From positions 83,212,501 to 83,276,500 of the forward strand of contig NC_084467.1 in assembly GCF_027409185.1 (NCBI RefSeq): a stretch of 64,000 bases of DNA, given 5' to 3'. The notes below the pieces were generated by a model that was not told the DNA's origin, searched no databases, and saw nothing but the letters and a program-made list of their open reading frames with translations. The stretch is from Cynocephalus volans (taxonomy: Eukaryota > Chordata > Mammalia > Dermoptera > Cynocephalidae). This document shows positions 48,105 through 60,120 of the stretch, in pieces. The position numbers were made by a program, and so were the translations under genes. Within the stretch, counting starts at the first letter, position 1; the number at the start of each line of letters is the position of its first letter.

Positions 48105-50546
48105 GACTGCCCTACAGAAATTAAAAGGATTATTATGAACGACCTTATGCCAACAAAGTAGACAACATGGATGAAATGGACAAAACAAATTATCAAAACT
48201 GAATCAGAAAAAAAATTAAAAATCTCAGTAAACTCGGTCAAGTAAGAACATTGAATTAGTAATTTTAAATTATCCCACAAAGAAGAACACAAATCTTGAT
48301 GACTTCTCTGTTGAATTGATCAAACATTAAGGAAGAAACAATACCAATCCTATACAGATTCTTTCAGAAAATAGTGGAGGAGAGAACACTTTCAAACTCT
48401 TTTTAGTAGCCCAGTATTATCCTGATATTAAAGCCAGAATTGAAAAAGAAACTATAGACCAATATTCCTCATGAATATTGATACAAAACCCTAACCAAAA
48501 ATAGCAAACCCAATCCAGAAACATATATTAAAAAAAATCATCATGACCAAGGTGGATTTACCTCAGGTATGCGAGGTTGATTTAATATTCAAATATCAAT
48601 ATGTGTAGTAGACCATATTGAAGGAATAAAAGATAAGCCCACAAAGATCATCTCAACAGATACAAAAAAAAAAAAACTGACAAAATCTAATATTCACTCA
48701 TGATTTTTTTAAAAAGTCAACAACTAAAAATAGAAGTTAACTTTCTCCATCTGATAAATGATCTATGAAAAACCTACAGCTAACATCATATTTAATGGTG
48801 AAAAACTAAATGCTTTCCCCTAAGATTGGGAACGAGTCAAGGATGTCTGTTCTCACCACTTCTATTCAACATGGCACTGGAGGCTTTAGCCATTGCAGTG
48901 AAGCAATTGCAAAAAATTAAAGGCATATAAAGTAGAAATAAAGAACTAAAACCACCTTTCTGTGGAGATGACATAATTTTGTAGATAGAAAATTTTTCAA
49001 AATCTACAAAAAATGTACTAGACCTAATAAGTAAGTTTAACAGGGTCACAGAGTAAAAGATTCTGTTTTTGTAGAAATTGACCAGCTGATTCTAAAGTTT
49101 AAATAAAAGTTCAAAGGACTGAGAATAACCAAAAAAAAAAAAAAAAAACTGAACAAAAAGAACAAAGTTGGAGGACGTATACAAAACTTACTATAAAGCT
49201 ACAGTAATCAAGACAGTATGCCATTTGTGTAAGGACTGACATAGGGATCAAAGAAACGGAATAGAGTCCAGAAATAAGCCCCTATATTTACAGTCAATTG
49301 ATTTTGATAAAGGTGACAGAGCAATTCAATGGGAGAAAGAATAGTCTTCTCAACAAATGGCACTGGAACAATTCTATATCCATATGCAAAAAAACCCCAA
49401 CAAAAACAAAAAATGTAAACTCTTGCCTCACACCATACATAACTCAAAATGGATCATGATCACAGAGCAAAATGTAAATCCTAAATCTGTAAAACTTCTA
49501 GGAAAAAACAGAAAAATTTTGTGACATGGGGGTAAGCAAATATTTGCTACATATGACACCAGAAGAAAGATCCATAAAAGAAAAAATAAATGTTAAATTT
49601 GACATTATCAAAATGAAGTTTTTACTCTTCAAAAGACACCATTAAGAAAATTGAAAGACAATCCATGAGCTGGGAGAAAATATTTGCAAATCACATATCT
49701 GATAAAGGACTTGCATGTAGAACTATTACAAGAAGGCAAACAACCCAATAAAAATGGGCAAACAATGTATATAGATATTTTATCAAAAAAGATACACACA
49801 TGACTAATAAGCATATGAAAAGATTCTCAACATTAGTAGTCATTAGGTGAATGCAAATTAACACCATAATAAAATACCACATCCATTAGAATGATTATAA
49901 TGTAAAAGACTGACCATACCAAGTCATAGATTGCTGATGGGAAAGTAAAATGGTACAGAAGCTTCAGAAAACATTTTCGCAGCTTCTCAACATGTTAAAC
50001 ATACATTTACCATATAACCAGCAATTCCACTCCTAGGTATCTATCCATGAGAAGTGAAAACATACGTCCACACAAAAATTTGTATGCAAATGTTCACAGA
50101 AACATTATTCATATTAACCCCAAACTGAAAGCAATCTAACGAATGAATTAGTGAATGAATAAACATGTTATGGTTTATCCATGAAATGAATTCAAACTAC
50201 TGATACATGCAACAACATGGATGAAACCTGAATCATTATGTGAGTGAAAGATGCCTGACACAAAAGACTACATATTGCTTGATTCCGCTTACATGAAGTT
50301 TCTAGAAAAGGCAAAACTGTGAAGGCAGGAAGCAGATCAGGGATTGCCTGGGGCTGAGGGTGGGAGTGGGGATTGACTGCAAACAGGCACAAAGGAACTT
50401 TCTGGAGGTGATGGAAGTATTTTAAAACCAAATTAGAGTGATGGTGGTAAATCTATAAATTTACTAAAAATCGTCAAACTATGCAGTTGCAATGGATGAG
50501 TTGTACAGTGTATAAATTATACCTTAGTAAGGTTGTTTTTAAAAAC
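48105..50546 (+). mobile_element. Old LINE-1 fragment abutting the ERVL
   Basis: L1 ORF2 from the RT N-terminal side ('tatgccaacaaagtagacaa') through a degraded catalytic segment ('ctgtggagatgacataattt') to a 3' UTR ending near 'ataccttagtaaggttgttt'. Broken throughout, with internal A-runs near 48664 and 49131. Confidence 0.75.
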
Positions 50547-51714
50547 TGAGATAATTCTTGCATACTGGAGTTTATAGACTTAAATCCATACCTGTTTCAC
50601 TAGCTTTAGTATTCCCCAAGCATAAATCATCCTCATAACTATGAGAATCTGTTTGCACAAAAGCTTGCCATTTGCCTTCATCATTTTATAATTTATTTGG
50701 TAAGCACATAAGCTTCTGTTGCATTCTTTGACTTTTCTCTCCTTCAAAACCTTTCCTGTTTTGTGATTATTCCACTTGGGAAGGGCTCAGTCATTGGGTC
50801 AGAACACAAGAATCCACAAGAGTCATGAGGACCCGGTACTATTCCATCTCCTGTGTACCATCTTTCTTCCAAATCTATAGCAATGATTACTTGAAGCCAA
50901 GATCACTGCATTTTAAAAACTGAAAAATCCATCGTAAGACTTCAAATTTCTAATATAGTCTCACTACCATTAATGTAGTCATTAAATTAAGTTCATTGCA
51001 GGCCACAGTCTGGAGCCTGTTCTGTAACCCTTCTAGACCCACAGCCATCCAGGATCTGAGTTCTAGAATCTTGGAAACCCCAGGTAAACCTAACTAACCC
51101 ATTTGGCCACAGTTTGCAAAAAGAATATTTGCAATATTTCTTTCTTCATACTTATAAAGTTTGGTGAGTGGTTTCAAAGATTTGTTTTTTATTTTCACAA
51201 AATATAATGCAAACCAAATCATGTTTGTGATCTTTCTAAATCCATAAATTTCAATTTATTTTAATTGTTGATGAAATTATCACTGTAAATTTTACAGCTG
51301 GATGAAATCTGAACCCAACCATACCTACCAGTTTGTGCAGTGAAATTCAGAGTAAAACATACACACATTTCTGGGAAGAGTTAGTTGCCCAAATCTAGCA
51401 GCAATAGACCCATGGCTTTAATTTAAAAAGATGGGTGATAGATAAAATGTAACTTTTATGTGCAAATAGTGATTGTTTCCCCAATGTAAATAATGATAGT
51501 TATATCTTTAGAACTTGTTTTTCTTTCTTTTTTTACTTGTTTTAGAGGCCACCCAGTTCTCCCCAGCCACTATCAGCACTACTTCCCCAGAGAGAAGAGT
51601 GTCTGACACGCAGGTCTTGTTCAGAAGATGATTTTGGTCAAAACTTCTCTGAGACTCTAGGTGGCTGAGAAATTGTCTCCCAGAGGAAACTTATCAGACC
51701 CAGCAAAGTAAAAA
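50547..51714. other. unique AT-rich sequence; weak exon candidate at 51,546-51,668
   Basis: Mostly featureless. A strong pyrimidine tract ends in TTTTAG at 51540-51545. It is followed by 41 codons open to TGA (51666-51668) in one frame, but two other frames are also open for part of the way, so coding is not supported. Confidence 0.35.
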
Positions 51715-51850
51715 AATCATAGAATGACAGAATCTCAGAGTTGGAGGAGATCCCCCACCTAACTCAGGAATTGTCTCTACAATATCGCTGGTGTTCATCT
51801 ATGTAATTCTAGCAAACCATGACTCTCCAAGTCTAGAATTCTATATTTCA
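51715..51850 (+). repeat. CR1/L3 LINE fragment
   Basis: 'tcatagaatgacagaatctc' and 'agagttggaggagatccccc' match the start of the CR1/L3 3' region also seen at 34340. Confidence 0.5.
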
Positions 51851-52854
51851 GTCGCTTTTTCTATTTTTTTTTTTTTTAGCCATTTGGATCCTTCAAATAG
51901 AGAATAGGGAATCAATTCTGGATGTATTTAAGCTAGATGACTAAACTTCTGAATCCGGGGGAAATTATACCAAAAATAAAAAGTAAATGTCATGAATTTA
52001 AGCACCAGAAATAAAATGGCACTCCCTTTTCCTGGGATCGTCCCATTTACTATCCACTAGTCACCTCATTTCATAGACTTCAGATACAGTGCACAGAGGC
52101 CACCTCCTGCCTAAGTAAGGTCAGAGGAGCATGCAGAGATTTGCAGCTTCTGTTCCTGGTTTAAGGTTTTTATTTTTGTAAGACCATGACAGATGCTTCC
52201 CTACCCCAATTTGGTACATTTAAATTGTGAGTCATTTTCAGGAAGTTAAAGGAATTCCCAAAGCCTTATACACATATCCTTTGGTTTTTCTCATTAAGCA
52301 AGGTTTCACATATCACAAAATAACATGTACGATTTGTGTTTAAAAACAATTTTTTTAAGCATTCCAAGGGAGGGCTTAGAGTATGTTGTAAGCATCATTT
52401 TACCAAACAGTTATTACTCATGGGGCTTAGTGTGCCTTGCATTCTTTCTAAAAATAGATATTTCCATAAAAAAAGCACAATATGTTGTTGCTGTAGGAGG
52501 TAACACTACTAAAGAAGTTATTTTTATCCTCCAGGCAGTTAATTTTTTATTCTAAATGGAGCCAACCAAATAGTTTATGAAAGAAAGAAAAAGGAACCCA
52601 GACATCCGGAAATGCATGGTTTTTGTTCCTCCGGTTTACATTTCTAAAATGCTTTTTCCTATTACGTAAAACCATATTTTCTAATCAATAATGTCCAATA
52701 ATAAATATCCCCAGCTTATAGAAGGCAGTGACAGTAAATTCAAGTTTCAAAAATGAAAGAAAAATAGAGAAATCATATCATTCACAGAATAAACAATCCA
52801 CTCTAAAACATTCTTCTTTTTTCTATCATTTTTGTCCCAGGTTCCTCATGGAAA
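51851..52854. other. no recognised feature
   Basis: AT-rich and unique-looking, with a T-run near 51867-51879. Confidence 0.45.
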
Positions 52855-53095
52855 GGCAGTGCAGTGTTATAAAAGAGCCTGGTCTGTAATCAGAAAGATC
52901 TAATTGCAAAGATCATCGTGGGACTCTAGCTCCATCACTTGCTCACTGTGTGACCTCGAGCAAGATTCTTAATCACCAGTGGTTTAGTTTCCTCGTCTGT
53001 CAAGTGGGGATAACAGTGTCTCCCTCATTAGGTAGTAGGATTAAATGAGATTTGTGGGTAAAATGCTTAGCACGCTGCCTGTCACACAAGTGCCA
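52855..53095 (+). repeat. MIR SINE, near full length
   Basis: 'ggcagtgcagtgttataaaa', 'ctcactgtgtgacctcgagc', 'tttcctcgtctgtcaagtgg', 'aggattaaatgagatttgtg'. Confidence 0.8.
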
Positions 53096-55339
53096 TGGAG
53101 ATTAGCAAGTCGGATCCTCACTCTTAGACTTACACAGGATTTTGAGGAAGAAATGGGTGGGAACAGTGAGAAGAAACAAGAAAAGAAAGGAACAAAAGGA
53201 CACAAACAACAGAAAGAGGCAGTTTTGCCTGGTGGCCTGTCCAGATGCTGGGATCCTCTATGAGTACTGCAGCGCTCAATACCACACCTTTCTATCCATT
53301 ATTTTCCCACTATTTGTAAGCTCCCATTTTTCATAGGCCAAACTGAAATACTAGAACATTGAAGGACCCAGAGGCAAAGCCAGAAGGGAAAGCCACAACT
53401 TTCTGTGGCCATTCTGCTGCTCGGTCCATCAGCACCCAAAATGGGTCATCTTCTCATTTTCTTTTTTAAAAACATCTCTTATACATGAATTTAGGTAAAA
53501 TATAAAATACTTATGACAATATTATAAATAGGTTAAATATTGCATACCATGAGGACTATGAGATGATGTAGACAAATGAAAAAATTTTATTTGGGGATAA
53601 AATTATATGTAATATTAGTGGTGGATTTCAAGTGTTTAAAATTTTTAGAAAACCCCACTACCCATGCATAGCTCTCAGTGGTCAGTTTTATTCTTTTCTT
53701 TCTATCTCTTCTTTTAAACACTAAAATCTGCAAACAGTGGATGACAGGTGAAGCCTTTAGCAAGCCCACTCACCAGAAGTTTCCCTTCCAGCTGGCCCCA
53801 TGATACAGGGATGATCCCAAGAGATCATTTCCTAGTGATTATGGCCCATTCCTGGCACAATTACTTACCATACACTAAAAGAAACCCAAGAAGTCAGCAA
53901 ACCATTGAGTACAAATTGCAAAGCACTTGGTTTTTAGACCTTAAAGACAGATTCTTGGGACCAGCAATCCAAAAGTTTTAGAACCACCATCCTGCATGCT
54001 TGACTTACCTTAGATGCCCCGTAGTCCTGAGTTACCAGAAATCCCAGTACTGGAGGGGATCCCTCAGATAGCTTCCTGAAGGATGTTAATTATCAGCCTA
54101 AAACCCGAGAGGTGGCAGTCACTTTCTGCTTAATCCCATCCCCATCAAAAGCAGCATGGAGCATTGTGTGGCCATCACTCTACCTGAAATGCAGGCAGGA
54201 GAGGCAGAGAGAAGAAGAAAGGGAGGATGAATGGGAGCAGAGACGGTGAGGGAGAGAACCACAAGGGACTTTTGCCATTCCTGAGCCCAAGAAGTGCTTT
54301 TGTCTGATGACGCAGCTGAACGTGGGAAAGACAAATTGTGCTTTGAGCAGGCGGTGTTATGTGCCTGCAATTCCACACACGCCTGATGCCTCCCAGGCGA
54401 TGCGCTACAGGCTGCCCAGGATTGGGACAATCCATCCCTTCTCTTTGAGAGAGGCAACAACATTCCCATTTCTGGGCAAGATCCACAGTTTCATACTCAC
54501 AAGGACTGTCACTGAGAAATTCCCAACATTACATTCCTATTCCTGGAGGAAAAACTCTTGTGACACCCTTGTGATCAGTTTTCAGATGGCGAATCAGATA
54601 TTTTTCCATCTTTTAGACTGGCATGATTTTAGATCTTGAACAGTCAGATCATAAAGATTCAGCTTTTAGGCAGTTTTATTTGACAAGAAGCTTGAGGGCT
54701 TCCAAAAAGCATGTTATATGAGTTTGATTCAGTGTCTTTAAAAACTGAATACCAAAACACACATATACATGTAGCGTGCAAATGCCTCGTAAGCGTCATG
54801 TTTTTCTAAGAGTCATGTTTTTCTAACCGTCTTGGTCTGCTGCCCCACTTCCTGCCATCGTGAACAGGATGTGACCCAATAGGATGTAGTGTTCCCTTGT
54901 TTTCCGTTTTCCAGCTCTAAAAAACTGATGTCTGGGTCTGATGACTTGATCATTGACCTCTGGTGACCATGGACAGCAAGAAGGAAAATCTACACTCCAA
55001 TAATCTGACTCTGAAATCCTCGAAGATGATTGGACTCTGTTCTTTCCCTAGGTGGCTGGTAGCCCCCTCTCTCTATATAGGTAACCTTCAGTGAATGGCA
55101 GGAAAGACTGAACAGCTGACTGGATCCATAACTGTTCTCCTATGTCTCTGCCAGGGCTGTGCTGCACCTCACACTACCAGAGAAGACAACAGAGACCATG
55201 GGCTGACTTACAGCCCACCCACCACACTCCTGCCCCTTTACTGCACACTTGGCTTGATCATCTGAGATCTTGGGCATTGCACAGCTGGATGTGAAGAGGG
55301 GGTCTGATCCTGGCCATCAGAGCTGGCTCCTTCTAAAGT
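53096..55339. other. no recognised feature
   Basis: No family recognised. Frames of 103-116 codons at 54119-54639 overlap on both strands and look like chance. Confidence 0.45.
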
Positions 55340-55475
55340 GCTGTCATTTATTAAATGACAGGGCCATGCCCTGGGCTGGCACTTCACAGACTCAATAGTG
55401 CAGATACTATTACTCCACTTTAGAGGTGAGTTGACTGAAAATGTTAGGTAACTTGTTCAACGTCAAAGCTTCTTC
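55340..55475 (-). repeat. MIR SINE fragment
   Basis: 'gatactattactccacttta', 'gaggtgagttgactgaaaat', 'ttaggtaacttgttcaacgt' on the minus strand. Confidence 0.65.
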
Positions 55476-57459
55476 TACTCCAGCACACTTCTCAGGTAGC
55501 AGTATTGGAGGAAGCTGGAGACTTGGGAATTGCCAGGTATGGTCAACTGCAGACAAACAACAGATGCCCTGGGAAAGCATGAATGGTCCCCATGGACGCA
55601 ACTCCAGCTCTTCGTAGTCACCTGACATGCATCAATTTGTCAAACACTTTTGGAATTCATTTACATTTCTTGCCTCTGCCAGCCTTTGGGATAACATCTG
55701 CTGTAGATCGGCTGCCCTGCTGTCTTTGTTTCTCCAGTACAGTGCTGTGCGTGCCTCACAGGCTGGTCCTCTGAGAGCCTCCCGAGAGTGTCCCTCCTCT
55801 CCCGCAGTTCTCTCCATGCACAACAGAAAGTGAACACCAAAGGCGAGTAGGGAGGAAGCAGGCTGTCCCAGCCTCGAGCTTTCACACCTGAAATCTCAGT
55901 GATCAGTGCTCAGGCCAGCAGACCACTGCCCCGCCCCATCCCTATTACCCAGACTGGTTTGGGCCAGCGAGTGGTGTGTTTCTCTGAGGAAACAGCCTCA
56001 GCAATGTAGAGAAACTTCTATCTTATTGAAAAGCATGTGATTGTTCACTGTGCCACGCATACAAGAGGGAAGACGGGTTTGGGAAGAGGCAGGAGACAGC
56101 TAAGAATCCTATTGAGCAGATACATTAAATTTGGAGTTCCAGAGGACCATCTAGGTGGAATGTCCAGTGGGCGATTGGAACTCTGTGACAGAATTCTGTA
56201 ATATTAAATAGCACCTTCGTTCTCCCACAATGTCATTTTACTAATGAGATTCTAAACTATCTCCCATAAGATGAATCTCCTTGCCATAATTCACCACTAA
56301 ATAAGACCCAAGTAAGCATTGGTTTTTAGAAACTGTGATTTAGAAGCAGCTAACAGTTTATAAGCCAAAATTAGAATGTTTCTCTAATTCCATACTTAAC
56401 GCTGAGTAAACTTTCAGATGACTACGATATTTTTAAAACAGGTGTTTAATGGGCAAAGACAGTCTATTCAAATTCGGTAAAAGAGTTTTCAAATTTTCTT
56501 GTTGCTTTTTGGTATAAATAATAAAAATTGTTTTATAAATGAGTCACACTATAAGGACATCAGAAACATAGTTTTTAAATGGCCTTATTTCTAAATTCAT
56601 ACGATTACAAAATTACCACATTCTTCCGTGTATTGCAGTTATTTGTATGCATCAGTTACAGTACTTATTACGTGATGATCTGCAGGCTCCTCTTCTAACC
56701 CCTCAGTCTGCTTTGCATGTAGTAGGTTTGCAAAAAATATTAGGGGATTCAAATTTAAACAAAGAGTGACTTTTACAAGTGATGTGTGCTTAATAATCAG
56801 AACTCTTAGAATTGAACAATAGATTTTAGAAAGTTCATCATATTTATTTAAATGCCTTTCAAGTAAACTTTTAAAATAAACATCAAATTCAAAGGGACAT
56901 CAAGCCAAATGTAATATTCTTAAAATAACAATATAGGCTTACCATGAACAACACCATCACTCAAATCTCGAATTTACCATAACCGTCTACAGCAGTTGTT
57001 CTCGGCCTTGGCCACAAATTTTGATACCTAGGCTTAATCACTAGAGATTATTTGGTCCATCAATTAATAAAAGAAATTTTTAAAAAATTCTCATGTTCAC
57101 TGGAAGTTGAGAGACAATGAACTTCAACTTACTCTCTTCAAAAATATAATTTTCCAAATTATTCAGCCTCTCTAATAATTAAAGAATGAAACAACAACTT
57201 GTCATTATCTCAGATTATCAGATAGGTACATGCTAAAAAGAATGCTGATATTCAAGCATTAACAATAGTGTTTTTTCAAACCATGAGTTACTACTCATTC
57301 ATGGATCATGAAATTAACTTAGTGGACCATATCTGGCATTTTCAAATGTTTTTGAAAAAGAAAGGAAGAGGAAATAAGATAAAAAAAAAAAAAAAAGTTC
57401 ATTGCATCTACTCAGGAAAATATTAAACTTTATTTCTATTACATACATGTGTATAGTGG
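55476..57459. other. no confident feature
   Basis: A scrap near 56,990-57,060 vaguely resembles MER20-like wording. 57,280-57,400 with an A-run at 57381-57396 looks like a decayed old repeat I cannot name. Confidence 0.4.
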
Positions 57460-57950
57460 ATCACTATATAAAATGTATTTCTTACAGTGGGCCAAGGTCC
57501 AAAATGTTTGAAAGACACTCTAGAATGTGGAGAAAAGCACAGTGTCCTGGGCTGCCAGTAGAGATATAAGCAGGCACAACTTTTCTTGAGAGCCCTTTAG
57601 CAGCAGGCTTGAAAATTTTCACTTTGACCCAGGTTATTTCTGTTCTGAGAATTTATCCTAATGAAATAATCTATCGAATGCATATTTGCATGTAAGGATG
57701 TGCATTTCTTTGCTGTTTACAAAAGTGAGAACTTTAAAATATCCAAACATATGGACTATGGTTAAATGCATTATCCATGCAACAAAATACAATGCAGTCA
57801 TTAAGAATAATGAAGTAGATTTATATATATTGACTCGGAATACTGTTCAGATACGTTGAAAGTAAAAGGCAGGTTATAAGACATTAGGTGCAGCATAATC
57901 CCACTTTGGTAAATATATATTATAAATATGTTGCAATCGTTGAGATGAGA

Positions 57951-58220
57951 GGTTAAGCGTACAGACTGGGAGCCCTGGATTCCCACACCCTGCTTCTGCC
58001 ACTTCCCAGCTGCACAGTCTTGGTCAAGACACTTATCAGATAATTATTACGTCTACATCAGAAGATAGTGTGAATTGAGTTAATAGAAGGTACTCCAAAA
58101 AGTTCACAGAAGATTCGTATCATCTTTTACTTCTGTTTTCCCACAAACTGTGTGAAGTACCCTCGTGCATGTAAAATTCTCCAGGCAGTGCTAAGCACTT
58201 GGTAAGCACTCAAGAAATCT
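57951..58220 (+). repeat. MIR SINE, split by a MITE
   Basis: Head and core before 58090 ('tacagactgggagccctgga', 'cagctgcacagtcttggtca') and tail after 58160 ('caggcagtgctaagcacttg'). Confidence 0.65.
58091..58159 (-). mobile_element. 69-bp TA-flanked MITE
   Basis: TA at both ends, 69 bp. Its reverse complement aligns with the 62311 copy along the whole length (TACTTCA...GAACTTTTTGGAGTA). It inserts in the tail of a MIR. Confidence 0.75.
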
Positions 58221-58869
58221 TAGCTCTATCTATACCTGAGAGAAAATGAAAGATTTCACATAAATCTTAATAGTGGCCATTCTCTGGGTGCTGGGATTAC
58301 TAGCAAATTTCATTTCCTTCTTTATACATTTTGTGTATTTAAAATGTAAAATCAGAAAATACTGAAAGAGCATTAAAATTAAAAGCGTACATATTAAAAG
58401 AGCAAAGGCAGTAACAACATGTTCTAATTGGATTTTTCTTACTTCTTTAAAGAGATAAGATTTGAGGGATTTTTGCCCAGTCAAACTATAAACTCTGCTC
58501 TGGAATTCCATTTCCCTGATTTTGGAATTTCTGTAACTTCTGTGACTGGTACAATGATTCTGCTTCCCCATCTCCTTCTCTAGACAGTGCTCTGCTTTTT
58601 CTCACCTTATCAGCCTGAGCGAATCCACTGACAGAAATCTATATTAACTTGTCCCATTACACAGGCCGCAAAGCTGCTCCCTATTCCAATATTATACCTT
58701 AGGCTATTGCATTCCTCATGAAATGATGACATCCTGTCCAAAGAAAACAGTTCAAACTGAGCTGTCCTTGTGTTTACCCATGAGTTACAAACCTTAAATG
58801 GCATTGTGTGTGGGTGAGGAGACTCATTATAAAAGAAAATGGGGAATTACAGAAATGCATGGAAAAAAT

Positions 58870-59470
58870 AATTTTAAAATCATCCATTGTTCCTCCAAAG
58901 TCCATTATTAACATGGTAGTACATTTCCTTCCAGTCTTTTTCATTGTAGAGTGATCTTAGGTTGCCGTAGTCGTATTATAGAAACAATTAAGTAAATCTC
59001 TTTCTTCACTTGGTATTAAATCAAAAGTATGCACCATGCTATCATTTAATTTTCAAAAACATTTTAATGACTGCGTAAAGTTTTCCTGAGTGAATAATTT
59101 AATCATTTTTCTTTTAAAGGACATTCAGGTTGTTTTCAGGTTTAAGCTATTATAAATAGAACTTTGAAAAAAGATTTGTGCATGAGCCTTTTATGTATGT
59201 AAAATTGTTTCAGCTTTTTACACGTGTAGAATCCAAAAAGTGAAATTACTGTGTCAAAGTTTATAAGCATTTTAAGTCTTAGGGTATTTGTTGACATATT
59301 ACAACTGACTGCATTATCTAATAACTTTCCTCCACTGGAGATGGCATCATAAATTGTTAGAACTTTAAAGAAAGCACTGGTAATAAGGATTAATTTATAT
59401 GCAGTCTTGTTCCAAAAATCTTGAAGCAGTTTATAAAAAACACAGTTAAACAATATTTAACTGGGAAAAT
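58870..59470 (-). mobile_element. L1ME-type fragment, part 1
   Basis: 'acattcaggttgttttcagg', 'tttaagctattataaataga', 'agtgaaattactgtgtcaaa' read like the minus strand of an old L1 3' UTR. Confidence 0.5.
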
Positions 59471-59494
59471 TAGGGTGAAAGGGGAAGATACGAA

Positions 59495-59720
59495 AAGCAA
59501 CAATTAGCACTTATTGAGTACTTGTTGTGTATCAGCATTGTGTTAAGTCCATCTCATATAATCTCATTTAATTCCCACAGAAAAGAGGTAGGTATTATTA
59601 TGCCCATTTTACAGAGAGGAAAACTGAGGCCTGGAAAGTTGGTAACTTGTCCAACTTCACAAAACGAATAAGGGACAGAATAAATATTCAAACTCTGGAA
59701 TTTGAGTTTTTAACCATTAT
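59495..59720 (-). repeat. MIR SINE
   Basis: Well preserved: 'tattgagtacttgttgtgta', 'taggtattattatgcccatt', 'ttacagagaggaaaactgag', 'ggtaacttgtccaacttcac'. Confidence 0.85.
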
Positions 59721-59729
59721 TTGAGCTCT

Positions 59730-60120
59730 TGACTTCATTTGGGAGTACTGAGGTACATTTACTAAGGCTGAGCCAAAATAAGTCTTTTTTCCAGTGGTCT
59801 ATGCAGAGAGACAGGAACATGTGAAGATTCATAGTGTTTATAAGATAAACACGAAACAATTTCTTCTGTGAGTATACCTATTTCATAACACTCTCTCCAA
59901 CATTTGGGTCGTTTTATTTTTAAATGTGTATAATTAAGATGTTTATGTCAGTGAATTCTGTATCACTGTTGTTTTCAGTTTAGTTTCAGGAGTTAGGCAT
60001 TTTTCCATATGCTTATTTATTTCTGTGTTTGTATGTCTTATATGTGTGATGTGCTGTATCTTTAGACCATTGAATCTGCTCCACAGAACTGTATCCTTTC
60101 ATTGTCGTAGCTGTTATTAT
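59730..60120 (-). mobile_element. L1ME-type fragment, part 2
   Basis: Probably the continuation of 58870-59470 after the MIR: 'ctctctccaacatttgggtc' and 'tttccatatgcttatttatt'. Confidence 0.4.

Larger units (their letters stand above)
57460..58370 (+). mobile_element. L1ME-type 3' UTR fragment, interrupted by a MIR
   Basis: 'tctgagaatttatcctaatg', 'tttacaaaagtgagaacttt', 'catgcaacaaaatacaatgc', then after the MIR 'attctctgggtgctgggatt' and 'cattttgtgtatttaaaatg'. Order and spacing fit an old L1 3' end. Confidence 0.5.
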
